A stretch of DNA of 64,000 nucleotides from Mesorhizobium amorphae (lineage in GTDB: Bacteria; Pseudomonadota; Alphaproteobacteria; Rhizobiales; Rhizobiaceae). The DNA lies in assembly GCF_014843845.1 (NCBI RefSeq), contig NZ_JHQS01000015.1, positions 124,001 to 188,000 on the forward strand. The letters are read 5' to 3'. Below are positions 19,568 through 28,753 of this stretch, piece after piece. The number at the start of each line of letters is the position of its first letter. Positions within the stretch are counted from its first letter, which is position 1. Below the pieces are notes generated by a model. The model searched no databases. It saw only the letters and a program-made list of their open reading frames with translations, and was not told the origin of the DNA. The translations under genes and the position numbers were made by a program.

Positions 19568-19873
19568 ATTCCACACTCCCGAGCTGGTTGATTGCACCGC
19601 AACAAAGCTATGCAACCACCGTGCCAAACTGTGACATGAGGTCTGCCACGCCGGGATATTCCAGCCTTATCAGCCGGTTACTATATTAGATGCCAAGCAT
19701 GAATGGCGCCGATTGAGAAACCCGAATGAGGAGAAATTGCGCACGCCTGCCTAGATTTTGCCCAAATTTTACCAGCGCCTAAATTTTGAGCCTGCGACAT
19801 CACGGCGACACGCATCGACGGTTGCGGCCCGGCATGGAAATGAGGCAAGGTCGGCGTTCAAACGAGCGACGTC
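19568..19873. other. Divergent promoter region of urtA and the exported protein gene
   Basis: This 306-base region holds the sigma-54 promoter (19611-19626). Two short direct repeats resembling CTAAATTTTG occur near 19751-19785. I could not resolve a convincing NtrC enhancer pair. Confidence 0.5.
19611..19626 (-). promoter_or_regulatory. Sigma-54 (-24/-12) promoter of urtA
   Basis: The minus strand reads TGGCACGGTGGTTGCA, an exact match to the RpoN consensus, with the invariant GG and GC dinucleotides ten bases apart. A transcript would start near 19600, leaving a leader of about 33 bases that contains the ribosome-binding site. Confidence 0.88.
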
Positions 19874-20269
19874 ATGGCATCCAGGATTTCTTGCATTTTC
19901 AGCATCTTGCTTCTGTCTGCCAGCTCGGGCAGCGCACGCGCCGACTTCACCGACGGCAAGCTGCCGGACGGAACCTATCATTGCGAGGTCTACCTGCTCG
20001 GCCTGTTCCTCAACCTCGGCGACATCACCATCAAGGGCAATGTCTATACCGGCCCTGTGACGTTCGGGACCGCGCCGCAAGCCTACAACTACCAGATGGA
20101 CGCCAACGGCGTGATCAGCTGGCTTGGCCCTCTCGGTGGCTACTCGACCGGCGGCAATTCGATCTCGATGACGCAAGCGACCCTGGATGGCCAGACTAGC
20201 CCTTCCTTCGACATCATCATGAAGCAGCCCGACGGCGCCTTCACCGCTTCGACCTGCACCAGGAGCTGA
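19874..20269 (+). CDS. Exported protein of unknown function
   Basis: A 131-residue protein with a signal peptide (1-23, hydrophobic CIFSILLLSASS core, cut after SARA). The mature part is beta-rich with a Cys near each end (YHCEVYLLG and TASTCTRS), which may form a disulphide in the periplasm. No family is recognised. It is transcribed divergently from urtA and its start is 306 bases from urtA. Confidence 0.6.
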   Translation: MASRISCIFSILLLSASSGSARADFTDGKLPDGTYHCEVYLLGLFLNLGDITIKGNVYTGPVTFGTAPQAYNYQMDANGVISWLGPLGGYSTGGNSISMTQATLDGQTSPSFDIIMKQPDGAFTASTCTRS

Positions 20270-20311
20270 GCGGCGACGCCTGGCGCTGGCCTGCCGCCTC
20301 AGTCAAAAAAA

Positions 20312-20342
20312 GGCGCGGAACATGCCAGATATGTTCCGCGCC
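20312..20342 (-). terminator. Rho-independent terminator of the GMC oxidoreductase gene
   Basis: A perfect 12-base-pair stem (20312-20323 with 20331-20342) has a 7-base loop, followed on the minus strand by seven T residues. It lies 23 bases past the stop at 20365. Confidence 0.88.
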
Positions 20343-20364
20343 AACAGGCAATTGGGACGAGTGC

Positions 20365-21936
20365 CTAAATGCTTTTTTCCGACATCTGGTTGGCGATGTA
20401 GTCGGCCTGGCGGATCGCCAGCGAGACGATCGTCAATGTCGGGTTCTCGGCCCCGCCGGTGGTGAACTGGCTGCCGTCGGACACGAACAGGTTCTTGATG
20501 TTGTGCGCCTGGCCATGCTTGTTGACGACGCCGTCTTCCGCCTTCTCGCTCATCCGGTTAGTGCCGAGATTATGGGTCGAGGGATAGGGCGGCGTCGGGA
20601 AGGTCCGGGTGGCGCCGACCGCAGCGTAGAGCGCCTGGCCCTGTTTATAGGCGTGATCGCGCATTGCCGTGTCGTTGGCATGGTCGTCGAAATGGACTTC
20701 GGCGATCGGCATGCCATGCTCGTCCTTCTCGTCGGCATGCAAGGTGATGCGGTTTTCCGCGCGCGGCATGTCCTCGCCGACGATCCACAGGCCCGCCATG
20801 TGGTCGTAGTGGTCGAGCGCGGTGGTGAAGGAGCGGCCCCAGCCGCCGGGATTGAGGAACGCGGCCATGAACGGCAGGCCGAGTGCGAGCGTCTCCATTT
20901 CATAGCCACCGACGAAGCCGCGCGAGGGATCATGACGCGCCTCGTCGCGGATGACGCCGGCCATGGTGGTGCCGCGATACATGTGCACCGGCTTGTCGAA
21001 GATGGCGTAGACCGAACCGGTGGTGTGGCGCATGTAGTTCTTGCCCACCTGCCCCGACGAATTGGCGAGCCCGTTCGGGAATTTGGCTGATTCCGAATTG
21101 AGCAGCAGCCGCGGGCTTTCGATGGAATTCCCGGCGACGGCGACGATGCGCGCCTTCTGCTCCTGCAGCTTGCCGCCCTTGTCGGCGTAGACGACGCCTG
21201 TCACCTTGCCCGACGCGTCATGGTTGATCTTGACCGCCATGGCGTTCGGCCGGACCTCGAGACGGCCGGTCGCCTCGCCCTTGGGGATCTCCGTGTAGAG
21301 CGTCGACCATTTGGCGCCCCATTTGCAGCCTTGGAAGCAGAAGCCGGTCTGCTGGCAGGACATGCGGTCGTCACGATCGACCGAATTGATGGCCATGTTG
21401 CCGGTGTGGCATTCCTTGTAACCAAGCTTGTCGGCGCCGGCCTTCAGCACCTTGAAGTTGTTGTTGCCCGGCAGCCGCGGCCAGTCATTGGTGCCGGTGA
21501 CGCCCATCTTGGCTTCGGCCTTGGCATAGTAGGGTTCCATCTCGGCCAGCGTGATCGGCCAATCGATCAGGCTGGCGCCTTCCACCTTCCCGTAGGTCGA
21601 AAGCGCCTTGAATTCATGCTCCTGGAAGCGCAGCGAGGCACCTGCCCAGTGGGTAGTCGAACCGCCGACGGATTTGACGATCCAGGCCGGCAGGTTGGGA
21701 AAATCCTTCGCCACCCGCCAGTCGCCCGACGTGGTGCGCTTGTCCTTCCAGGCAAGCTGGGTGAAGGAGTCCCACTCGTCGTTGACGAAGTCATCATATT
21801 CGTGACGGGCGCCCGCCTCGAGGATGACGACATCGACGCCCTTCTGGGCGAGTTCGTTGCCGAGCGTGCCGCCGCCGGCGCCCGAGCCGATGATGACGAC
21901 CACGCCGTCATTGTTGAGATCAAATGGTGCTGCCAT
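20365..21936 (-). CDS. GMC-family FAD oxidoreductase
   Basis: A 523-residue flavoprotein of the glucose-methanol-choline family, closest in layout to the large subunit of membrane-associated sugar/gluconate dehydrogenases. The FAD-binding IIGSGAGGGTLGNELA motif is at about 15-30, VGGSTTHWAGAS near 90, and the C-terminal catalytic region shows STHNLGTNRM and GSQFTTGGAENPTLTI. It has no signal peptide of its own; its partner gene, 48 bases upstream on the same strand, carries a Tat signal, so the pair is likely co-exported. A third cytochrome c subunit, usual for gluconate 2-dehydrogenase, is not in the window. The substrate is unknown. Confidence 0.85.
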   Translation of the reverse strand: MAAPFDLNNDGVVVIIGSGAGGGTLGNELAQKGVDVVILEAGARHEYDDFVNDEWDSFTQLAWKDKRTTSGDWRVAKDFPNLPAWIVKSVGGSTTHWAGASLRFQEHEFKALSTYGKVEGASLIDWPITLAEMEPYYAKAEAKMGVTGTNDWPRLPGNNNFKVLKAGADKLGYKECHTGNMAINSVDRDDRMSCQQTGFCFQGCKWGAKWSTLYTEIPKGEATGRLEVRPNAMAVKINHDASGKVTGVVYADKGGKLQEQKARIVAVAGNSIESPRLLLNSESAKFPNGLANSSGQVGKNYMRHTTGSVYAIFDKPVHMYRGTTMAGVIRDEARHDPSRGFVGGYEMETLALGLPFMAAFLNPGGWGRSFTTALDHYDHMAGLWIVGEDMPRAENRITLHADEKDEHGMPIAEVHFDDHANDTAMRDHAYKQGQALYAAVGATRTFPTPPYPSTHNLGTNRMSEKAEDGVVNKHGQAHNIKNLFVSDGSQFTTGGAENPTLTIVSLAIRQADYIANQMSEKSI

Positions 21937-21984
21937 GGTTTCCTCCCATGATGTCTGACTGAAGCGGTTGAGGACGAACGAGGC

Positions 21985-22515
21985 TCAGAGCCACTCGATG
22001 TCGTCGAAACCGCGCGCGATGTAGCCGCCCTTGGAATAGGATTCGCCCTCGTAGCCGAAGATCGGCCAGACCTCCTTCTGGTTGTAGAGGCTGACGACGA
22101 GACCGCCGCGCACGGCCTGGAAGAATGGCGAGGTCTCGATGTCCTTCAGCAGCGCAACACGCTGCTCCTCCCATCCAAGCCCGCGGTAGCCGCCGCTGCC
22201 GGCCTTCTTGTCGAGATCGGCGATACCGTTCTCGATGAGATCCTTATGGGCCGGATCCTTACCGGCCTGCTCGTCATGCGCCTTGACGGCGATGGCGTAA
22301 TACTTGTCGGGCACTTGGTCGTGCGGGTAGATGTCGCGCGCCATCTGGATCAGCGTCGCCATCGTTTCGGGCTTGAGCGCCGATGTCTCCAAGCCCCAGG
22401 CATGTTTCGGACTGATGACGGCACTGCCTGAAATGACGAGCAATGCGCTGGCGCCGCCGCGTTTCAGAAGCTCGCGCCGCGACAGTCCGGGCTTCCTCTC
22501 ATAGATCGTGACCAT
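21985..22515 (-). CDS. Gluconate 2-dehydrogenase subunit 3-like Tat-exported protein
   Basis: A 176-residue small subunit partner for the GMC flavoprotein. It opens with a twin-arginine signal (SRRELLKRG at 12-20, then the hydrophobic SALLVISGSAVI). The rest is helical with the family's DIYPHDQVPDKYY and FFQAVRGGLVVSLYN segments. The ATG at 22515 has GGAGG 6 bases upstream. The gene directly precedes the GMC gene and probably carries the folded complex through the Tat system. Confidence 0.82.
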   Translation of the reverse strand: MVTIYERKPGLSRRELLKRGGASALLVISGSAVISPKHAWGLETSALKPETMATLIQMARDIYPHDQVPDKYYAIAVKAHDEQAGKDPAHKDLIENGIADLDKKAGSGGYRGLGWEEQRVALLKDIETSPFFQAVRGGLVVSLYNQKEVWPIFGYEGESYSKGGYIARGFDDIEWL

Positions 22516-22594
22516 AATTTCCTCCCTGCTTGCTGTTCGCACCTCAAGAGGTGCCGTTGCTGGCGCCGCGCTGGTTGGCGCGGCGGATAGTCCC

Positions 22595-22990
22595 CTATTG
22601 GAAGCGGCCTCCGCGCTGCAGGACCTCGATCTTGTAGCCGTCGGGATCCTCGATGAAGAAGAAGCGCGCGAGCAATGCACCATCGCGGTTGAACTCGACG
22701 ATCTTCTTCGGGTTGAGGCCAAGTGCGCCGAGCCGGTCATGCTCGCTGTCCAGATCGGCGACGGAAACCGCCAAATGGCCGTAGCCGTCACCCAGCGCAT
22801 AGGGTTCCTGCCGGTCCTTGTTGACGGTCAGTTCGACTTCAAAGGGTATGTCGGCATTGCTGAGATAGACGAGCGTGAAGGTTTCGAAATCGAGCCGGTC
22901 GGCAACGTCCAGTCCAAAGGCGTTCCGGTAAAAATCGACGGACCGGGCCTCGTCGAGGACCCGGATCATGGTGTGGATCGCCTTCGCCAA
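22595..22990 (-). CDS. VOC-family (glyoxalase/lactoylglutathione lyase-like) protein
   Basis: A 131-residue metalloenzyme-fold protein. It begins MAKAIHTMIRVLDEARSVDFY in the lactoylglutathione lyase style, and contains GYGHLAVSV (about 83-91) and the conserved metal glutamate region FFIEDPDGYKIEVL near the end. The start is a TTG at 22990, preferred because a GGAG lies 6 bases upstream and because it restores the typical AKAIHTM opening. Whether it acts on methylglyoxal is not certain. It precedes the Tat/GMC pair on the same strand by about 80 bases. Confidence 0.8.
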   Translation of the reverse strand: MAKAIHTMIRVLDEARSVDFYRNAFGLDVADRLDFETFTLVYLSNADIPFEVELTVNKDRQEPYALGDGYGHLAVSVADLDSEHDRLGALGLNPKKIVEFNRDGALLARFFFIEDPDGYKIEVLQRGGRFQ

Positions 22991-23210
22991 ATCAGTCTCC
23001 GTTGCTGGGTGCCTGGAGCGATTATGGGCGGCGGCGGGAAAAGGTGGTGGCAGCCGGGTACCACGCGAAACTCTCGGGAAGCCCGATGCCATTCCTGCCA
23101 AAGACGAAAGTCCGATTGCTGTTTTCTGTTTTCCGACTGAAGATGAGCGACTGCTGAAAGGTGCCGATCTCTGCCGGTCGCGCCCAAAACCAACAAAATG
23201 GGAGGTAAGC

Positions 23211-23510
23211 ATGTGCAGGGTTTTTGCCGGGCAGGACCCGGAAGGCTACCGCCAGATCAACCGGTCGATCCGCATCGACGGCCACTCGACCAGTATCCAG
23301 CTCGAGGCAACGTTCTGGGCATTGCTCGACGAGATCGCCGACAGCCAGGGTCTGACGACGCCGAAATTCATCTCAAAACTCTATGACGAGGCGATCGAGA
23401 TCAACGGCCAGATCCCGAACTTCGCGTCGATGCTGCGCACCACCTGCGCGCTTTATCTGCGCGGCCATCGGCCGGAAGAACAGATGACGCCGAAGCGGCA
23501 AGCCGCCTAG
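23211..23510 (+). CDS. Ribbon-helix-helix domain protein
   Basis: A 99-residue protein of the PF13467-like (RHH_4) family found throughout Rhizobiales. The strand RSIRIDGHSTSIQLEATFW (about 18-36) and helices LLDEIADSQGLTTPKFISKL (about 38-57) form the MetJ/Arc-type fold, probably a DNA-binding dimer. The start ATG is preceded by GGAGGT. Its stop codon shares the CTAG palindrome with the stop of the convergent deoD gene, so the two overlap by four bases. Confidence 0.82.
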   Translation: MCRVFAGQDPEGYRQINRSIRIDGHSTSIQLEATFWALLDEIADSQGLTTPKFISKLYDEAIEINGQIPNFASMLRTTCALYLRGHRPEEQMTPKRQAA

Positions 23511-24214
23511 CTGTCGGCCGCCACCTCGAGCGCCAGCCGCGTCATGTCGGTGAAAAGCGCCTGGCGTTCGGAATAGTCGGTCTGCTCGCCGGTGGTGACA
23601 TGATCGACCACATTCAGCAGCGACAGGGCGCGCGCGCCGAAATGGGCTGAAATGCGGTAGAGGGCGCTGGTTTCCATATCGACGGCAATCGCCCCAAGCG
23701 CCTGCGCTTCGGCAAAGCGGTCGCGCCCGTCGGGGTGATAGAATATGTCGCTGCAGACCGTCAGCCCCGCGCTCCAGACGATGCCAAGGTCGGCGGCCCT
23801 TTGCAGCGCCAGCGTATGGAGCGCCGGATCGGGGCCTGCCCGTTCGTACAGTTCGAAGACCTGGCCGCTGCGTTCACTTTCGGCGTGGACGGCACTCGAA
23901 ATGACGATGCTGCGCAGCGCCACGTCCTCGCTCAGGCCACCGCAGGTCCCTGTGCGGATAAGCGTTTTGACACGATGGAAATCCAGCAGCTCGTGGGCGT
24001 AGATCAGGAAGGACGAGACGCCGATGCCGGTCGACTGGATGCTGACCGGCTTGCCTCGAAACAGCCCGGTGAAGCCAAGCGCGCCCCTGCGGCGGTTGAC
24101 GCAGCGCGGCGCTTCCAGAAAAGTCTCAGCCATCCATTCGGCGCGCTCCGGGTCACCCGGCAACAGCACCGTTTCGGCATAATCGCCCCTGCCAGCCTCA
24201 TTGTGCGGCGTCAC
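23507..24214 (-). CDS. deoD: Purine-nucleoside phosphorylase
   Basis: DeoD phosphorolyses purine (deoxy)nucleosides to free base and (deoxy)ribose 1-phosphate for salvage. The 235-residue length and the motifs VLLPGDPERAEW, RTGTCGGL, VDMETSALY and HVTTGEQ match the hexameric bacterial enzyme. The start is GTG at 24214 giving a TPHNEAGRGDYAE opening like E. coli DeoD; the open frame extends 13 codons further without similarity. Overlaps the ribbon-helix-helix gene tail to tail by four bases. Confidence 0.92.
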   Translation of the reverse strand: MTPHNEAGRGDYAETVLLPGDPERAEWMAETFLEAPRCVNRRRGALGFTGLFRGKPVSIQSTGIGVSSFLIYAHELLDFHRVKTLIRTGTCGGLSEDVALRSIVISSAVHAESERSGQVFELYERAGPDPALHTLALQRAADLGIVWSAGLTVCSDIFYHPDGRDRFAEAQALGAIAVDMETSALYRISAHFGARALSLLNVVDHVTTGEQTDYSERQALFTDMTRLALEVAADS

Positions 24215-24412
24215 GGCATCTACCCCAATTCCCCGCCGCGTTTTTCGCCGCAATCATGGCAGGCTGGCGTGGATGCGCAAGCGCCCATTGCGAAGCTCCA
24301 GTGGCCGGACCTCACTGGTTATGAACGGACGGCTCGTTCTCCGGCGCCGCCACCTGTAAACGGCATGGAACGGGCGTCTGTGTGCTTGTTCACATTCGGG
24401 AGGGCACGCGAC

Positions 24413-24474
24413 TATTTATTTTTGCGCAGTTCCGGACGGAAAACCGCTTCGCACTTTTCCTGGAATTGCTCTAG
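24413..24474. repeat. Dispersed palindromic intergenic repeat, copy 2
   Basis: Near-identical to 1824-1883, with the same inverted ends (GCAGTTCC against GGAATTGC) and inner GGAAAA/TTTTCC stem. Its last bases (CTAG at 24471-24474) include the stop codon of cckA. Confidence 0.8.
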
Positions 24475-27044
24475 GATTCCAGCACGTCCTTGACGATCGT
24501 GGCCAGTTGCTTGAGCGAGAACGGCTTCGGCAGGAAACCGAAATGCGCGTCGGCCGGCAGGTTTTTCGCGAACGCATCCTCGGCATAGCCGGAGACGAAG
24601 ACGAATTTGATGTCCGGCTGGCGCTTGCGCAATTCGCCAAGCAGCGTCGGTCCGTCCATTTCCGGCATCACCACATCGGAGACGACGATGTCGACCTTGC
24701 CGCCGAGCGCCTCGAACACCTCTAGCGCCTCGACGCCCGACGACGCCTCGTGGACGGTGTAGCCGCGCGACGTCAGCGCCCGCATGCCGCCCATGCGCAC
24801 GGCGTCCTCGTCCTCGACCAGCAGCACGGTGGCCGAGCCCGACAGATCCTTGGCCGTGTCGGCCGCCTTGACAGGGGCCGCCGGCGCTTCGCCGGGCTCG
24901 TTCGCCGCCCTCACCTCGGCGACATGGCGCGGCAGGAAGATGCGGAACACCGAGCCCTTGCCCACTTCGGAATCGCAGAAGATGAAGCCGCCCGTCTGTT
25001 TGATGATGCCGTAGACCATCGACAGGCCGAGACCGGTGCCCTTGCCGACCTCCTTGGTGGTGAAGAAGGGTTCGAATATCTTCTTCAGCACATCGGGCGC
25101 GATGCCGCTGCCGGTATCCTCGACCTCGACCACCACATAATCGGCGGGGGTGAGTTCACGATAGGAGAAGGTCTTGCATTCCTCCGCCGTGACGTTGCGG
25201 GTGCGCACGGTGAGGTCGCCGCCAGCCGGCATCGCATCGCGTGCGTTGACGGCGAGGTTCACCACCACCTGTTCGAACTGGCCGATATCGACCTTGACCG
25301 GCCACAGGTCGCGGCCATGGTCGACCTTCAGCTTGATGTCGTTGCCGACCAGGCGGGCGAGCAGCATCCTGAGGTCGGCAAGCACGTCGGTGAGGTTGAG
25401 CACCTCCGGCCGCAAAGTCTGCTTGCGCGAGAAGGCCAGCAGCTGCCGCACCAGCGACGCCGCGCGGTTGGCGTTCTGCTTGATGTTCATGATGTCGGGG
25501 AAGGACGGATCCGACGGCCGGTGATTGGTCAGCAGAAGGTCGGATGCCATGATGATGGCGGTCAGCACATTGTTGAAGTCGTGCGCGATGCCGCCGGCGA
25601 GCTGGCCGACTGCCTGCATCTTCTGGCTCTGCGCCATCTGGCCTTCGAGCGCCTTCTGCTCGGTGGTCTCAACGGCATAGACGATGGCCGATTCCTCGGC
25701 CCCCTCGCCGCCGGTGCCGTCGGCGACCGCATTGACGTAGAAGCGGATGTGGCGGTCGTCATTGCCGGGCAGCAACGTGTCGATCGGCTCGATGTCGGCC
25801 TGTCGTTGCCGTGCCTTTTCGAAGGCGTCGGCAAATGCCGGCCGGTCGCGCTCGTGGATGACCGTGTCGAGCCGCACGCGGCGGTCGACAGCGTCGCGGT
25901 CGACAACGGAGGAGAACAGCGACAGGAACGGCGCATTGGTGCGCAGGATGCGGCCGCTGGCGTCGACGCCGGCGATCGCCATTGGTGTCGAATTGAAAAA
26001 CCGAGTGAAGCGGACCTCCGAGGCGCGAAGATCGGCGGAGGCATCCTCGCCTTGCGTCCGGTTCAGCACGATGGTGCGGGTCGGACTGCCGATGCCTTCG
26101 CGGCTCGCCGAAACACGGTGCATGAAACGCACCGGCAGCACCTCGCCGGTCATCGTCGTCAGATCGAGATCGATGACGGCGTTGCGTGTGGTGCCCGGAT
26201 CGGCCTTGACCGAGCGGACCAGCGCCATGCCGTCGCCGGCGACGATCTCCGGCAGGGAGACGGCGCCGGGCGTGAAACTGGCAAGGTCGATGCCCAGCCA
26301 TTCCGCGAGCGTCGCGTTGATATAGGTGACACGGCCTTCCTGGTCGGCCGAAAAGAAGCCGGCCGGTGCATGGTCGAGGTGATCGATGGCCTTTTGCAGG
26401 TCGAGGAAGAAGCGCTCCTGCTCGGCCCGCTCCTGCGAGATGTCGGCAAGCTGCCAGGCGAGCATGGGCAAGCGCTGGCCGGGCACGGCGAAGGTGCGGG
26501 CGCGGGCGCGGTACCAGCGCGCGCCTGGCTCGGCGCCGGGCTTGATTGACTGCGCCAGCCGGAATTCGCCGTCGCCAGGCTGGCCGTCGCGCAGGCCCGA
26601 TGCCAGACGATAGATGGTCATCGAGGCCTCAGGAACGTCGGAAAGCAGCCCCTCGACCGTCTTGAGGTCGGTCGCCGAGGCAGCACCCGTCATGTCGGCA
26701 TAGGCGCGGTTGGCGTAGACGACACGCCCTTTGGTGTCGGTGACCAGAAGGCCTTGCGACATCGAATCGACGAAGGCTTTCGACAGCTCGTCGCTGGTCG
26801 AGCGGGGCGCGACCTGAACGAAGCCGATTGCGGTGGCGAACAGGAAGCCGACGCCGATCATCGCCAGCACGCCCAGCATTCCAAGCAGGAAGGGATCGCC
26901 AAGGCGCTCGCGGAAAAGCCCGAAGATGATCGCGGCGCCGGTCAGGACGGCAATGAAGATGATGAGCCGGGTGACGGCGCCCGGACGCGTGTTCTGATCG
27001 ACGATAGGTACCGGATAGAAATCGCCGCGCGTTTCCTTGGCCAT
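24471..27044 (-). CDS. cckA: Hybrid sensor histidine kinase CckA
   Basis: CckA is the bifunctional kinase/phosphatase that feeds ChpT and CtrA in the alphaproteobacterial cell-cycle circuit. The 857-residue protein has two membrane helices (about 24-45 and 50-75), PAS-like domains (about 85-470), a HisKA domain with phospho-acceptor His488 in [14 protein letters not shown], an ATPase domain ([27 protein letters not shown]) and a C-terminal receiver whose phosphorylated Asp is Asp790 in [12 protein letters not shown]. The domain order matches CckA; assignment from other hybrid kinases rests on the FNNVLTAI box and receiver. Its stop codon lies inside a dispersed repeat. Confidence 0.93.
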   Translation of the reverse strand: MAKETRGDFYPVPIVDQNTRPGAVTRLIIFIAVLTGAAIIFGLFRERLGDPFLLGMLGVLAMIGVGFLFATAIGFVQVAPRSTSDELSKAFVDSMSQGLLVTDTKGRVVYANRAYADMTGAASATDLKTVEGLLSDVPEASMTIYRLASGLRDGQPGDGEFRLAQSIKPGAEPGARWYRARARTFAVPGQRLPMLAWQLADISQERAEQERFFLDLQKAIDHLDHAPAGFFSADQEGRVTYINATLAEWLGIDLASFTPGAVSLPEIVAGDGMALVRSVKADPGTTRNAVIDLDLTTMTGEVLPVRFMHRVSASREGIGSPTRTIVLNRTQGEDASADLRASEVRFTRFFNSTPMAIAGVDASGRILRTNAPFLSLFSSVVDRDAVDRRVRLDTVIHERDRPAFADAFEKARQRQADIEPIDTLLPGNDDRHIRFYVNAVADGTGGEGAEESAIVYAVETTEQKALEGQMAQSQKMQAVGQLAGGIAHDFNNVLTAIIMASDLLLTNHRPSDPSFPDIMNIKQNANRAASLVRQLLAFSRKQTLRPEVLNLTDVLADLRMLLARLVGNDIKLKVDHGRDLWPVKVDIGQFEQVVVNLAVNARDAMPAGGDLTVRTRNVTAEECKTFSYRELTPADYVVVEVEDTGSGIAPDVLKKIFEPFFTTKEVGKGTGLGLSMVYGIIKQTGGFIFCDSEVGKGSVFRIFLPRHVAEVRAANEPGEAPAAPVKAADTAKDLSGSATVLLVEDEDAVRMGGMRALTSRGYTVHEASSGVEALEVFEALGGKVDIVVSDVVMPEMDGPTLLGELRKRQPDIKFVFVSGYAEDAFAKNLPADAHFGFLPKPFSLKQLATIVKDVLES

Positions 27045-27256
27045 GTGCCCCCTGCTTGTGAATCCGGTCTACCGGCGCTGCCCGGTTGAATCACATTCTC
27101 CTATTCCGGAAAAGGCCCCGGCCGCAAATGTCAGATAAAAATGGCGCCGTCCGGCCATTGCTGTTCCAAGCTGTTCACGAAGCGGAAAGGTAACTTGCGG
27201 TGGCCTGCCGCTACAGTCTAGTGTCGCCTCACTTCAAAAGCCGATTGGGGGCACCG

Positions 27257-27982
27257 ATGCTGCAGTGGCTGGATGGCGTAGCGGGTCCTGGATATGTCGC
27301 CGCAATCCTGTGGACATTTGCGGCGCTGGTTCTGCTCGTCGTCGTTCTGCTCATCGTCAAGCTTGTCCGCAGCCTGACGTTCGGAACGTTCGTCGCCGGC
27401 GGCAGGAACCGCAAGACGCGGCTCGCCGTCATGGATGCCACCGCCGTCGACAGCCACCGCCGGCTTGTGCTGGTGCGCCGCGACGACATCGAGCATCTGC
27501 TCCTGATCGGCGGCCCGACCGACGTCGTCGTCGAACGTGACATCCGGCTGGCGGCACCGCGCCGCCCGGCGCTGACCGGAGATGGCGGCCAGCAGCAGGC
27601 CCAGGCACCGCGGCCACGCACAGTCCAGCCCGCCCCGGCACCGGCAAAGCAGGCGCCACCGCAGCCAGTTGCGGCCGCTCCGGCCCCTGCCCGACCCCGC
27701 CCGGTCACGCCGGCGCCGGCACCGAAACCGGCCGCGCCCAACTATCAGGCGAGCAATGTTACGCCGCTTCCGGCCTATGGGTCGACCATCAACACCGCCA
27801 GGCACACCCCGGCGCCGGCAAAGCACGAATCCATCGACGATACGCTGATGCAGGAACTCGAGGTCTCGCTGGACAACTCGCATTCCAGGGCTGCGAGCAA
27901 AACGGCGGCCAATGCGCCACCGCAATCGCTCGATGACGAAATGACGAAGCTTCTCGGCGAACTGGCCAACCACAAACGCTAG
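27257..27982 (+). CDS. FliO-like single-helix membrane protein
   Basis: A 241-residue protein. One membrane helix (about 13-36) precedes a FliO-type soluble domain (about 45-105, with RLVLVRRDDIEHLLLIGGPTD), then a long Pro/Ala-rich disordered tail with a charged C-terminus. The FliO domain normally stabilises the flagellar export gate, but no flagellar genes are near and the same domain occurs in rhizobial proteins of other function. The ATG at 27257 has GGGGG 7 bases upstream. Divergent from cckA. Confidence 0.72.
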   Translation: MLQWLDGVAGPGYVAAILWTFAALVLLVVVLLIVKLVRSLTFGTFVAGGRNRKTRLAVMDATAVDSHRRLVLVRRDDIEHLLLIGGPTDVVVERDIRLAAPRRPALTGDGGQQQAQAPRPRTVQPAPAPAKQAPPQPVAAAPAPARPRPVTPAPAPKPAAPNYQASNVTPLPAYGSTINTARHTPAPAKHESIDDTLMQELEVSLDNSHSRAASKTAANAPPQSLDDEMTKLLGELANHKR

Positions 27983-28031
27983 AGCTGAAGCGCTCTACTC
28001 TTTGTTTTTCTGCACTTTTCCCGGTATTGAA
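27983..28031. repeat. Possible degenerate copy of the dispersed repeat
   Basis: AGAGC near-repeats flank a CTTTGTTTTT-CTGCACTTTTCC core that resembles the ends of the repeat at 1785-1885, with the middle missing. Similarity is partial and the call is tentative. Confidence 0.35.
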
Positions 28032-28052
28032 CAGGACAAACCAGACACAAAA

Positions 28053-28073
28053 ATGGCCGGGAAACCCGGCCAT
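28053..28073 (-). terminator. Rho-independent terminator of dksA
   Basis: ATGGCCGGG pairs with CCCGGCCAT around an AAA loop (9 base pairs). On the minus strand it is followed by TTTTGT. It lies 31 bases past the dksA stop. Confidence 0.78.
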
Positions 28074-28103
28074 GAAGATGAAACCTGCCTGGTTTTGCAG
28101 GTG

Positions 28104-28520
28104 TCAGTCGTCGCGATAGACCTTCTCGCGGCGCTCGTGACGCTCCTGTGCCTCGATCGACAAGGTCGCGATCGGGCGTGCATCGAGCCGCTTCAGCGCG
28201 ATGGGCTCGCCGGTTTCCTCGCAATAGCCGTAGGTGCCTTCATCGATGCGCTGCAGCGCCGAATCGATCTTCGAAATGAGCTTGCGCTGACGATCGCGGG
28301 CACGAAGCTCGATAGCGCGGTCGGTTTCCGACGAGGCGCGATCGGCGAGATCGGGATGGTTGGCGTTTTCCTGCTGCAGAATTTCGAGAGTTTCGCGCGC
28401 TTCGCGCAAAATGTCGGTTTTCCAGGTGACGAGCTTTAGGCGAAAGTAGGATTTCTGCCGTTCGTTCATGAACGGCTCGTCTTCGGAGGGTACGTAATCG
28501 GCGGTAACGATGTCGTTCAT
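28104..28520 (-). CDS. dksA: RNA polymerase-binding transcription factor DksA
   Basis: DksA enters the RNA polymerase secondary channel and with ppGpp controls ribosomal and amino acid promoters. In 138 residues: an N-terminal acidic tail, a coiled coil (about 20-95) and a C-terminal zinc-finger-like domain. Of the four zinc cysteines of E. coli DksA only one remains (YGYCEETGEP); the others are Thr, Ala and Ser-type residues (ARPIATLSIEAQERHE), the one-cysteine form usual in Rhizobiales. The ATG at 28520 begins MNDIVTADYVPSEDEPF. Confidence 0.93.
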   Translation of the reverse strand: MNDIVTADYVPSEDEPFMNERQKSYFRLKLVTWKTDILREARETLEILQQENANHPDLADRASSETDRAIELRARDRQRKLISKIDSALQRIDEGTYGYCEETGEPIALKRLDARPIATLSIEAQERHERREKVYRDD

Positions 28521-28753
28521 GCGACTCACCCAACAACCCCAAATTTGGCGCCTATATATTCGCGGACCGAAGCCTGCACAAGCGCAATCGGCGATAGAGT
28601 CACGCAAATGTTAGCAGCTGATGGCGGAACCCTTCTGCTGCAAGGGCGCGAGCGAATTCTGACATGATTTGTTGTGCTTGAGTGGCGCCGGCCATTGTGC
28701 AGCAGGCCGTTCTGATGACTAATCGGGCGGGTATCTTGTGGCGTGAGGGAGCC

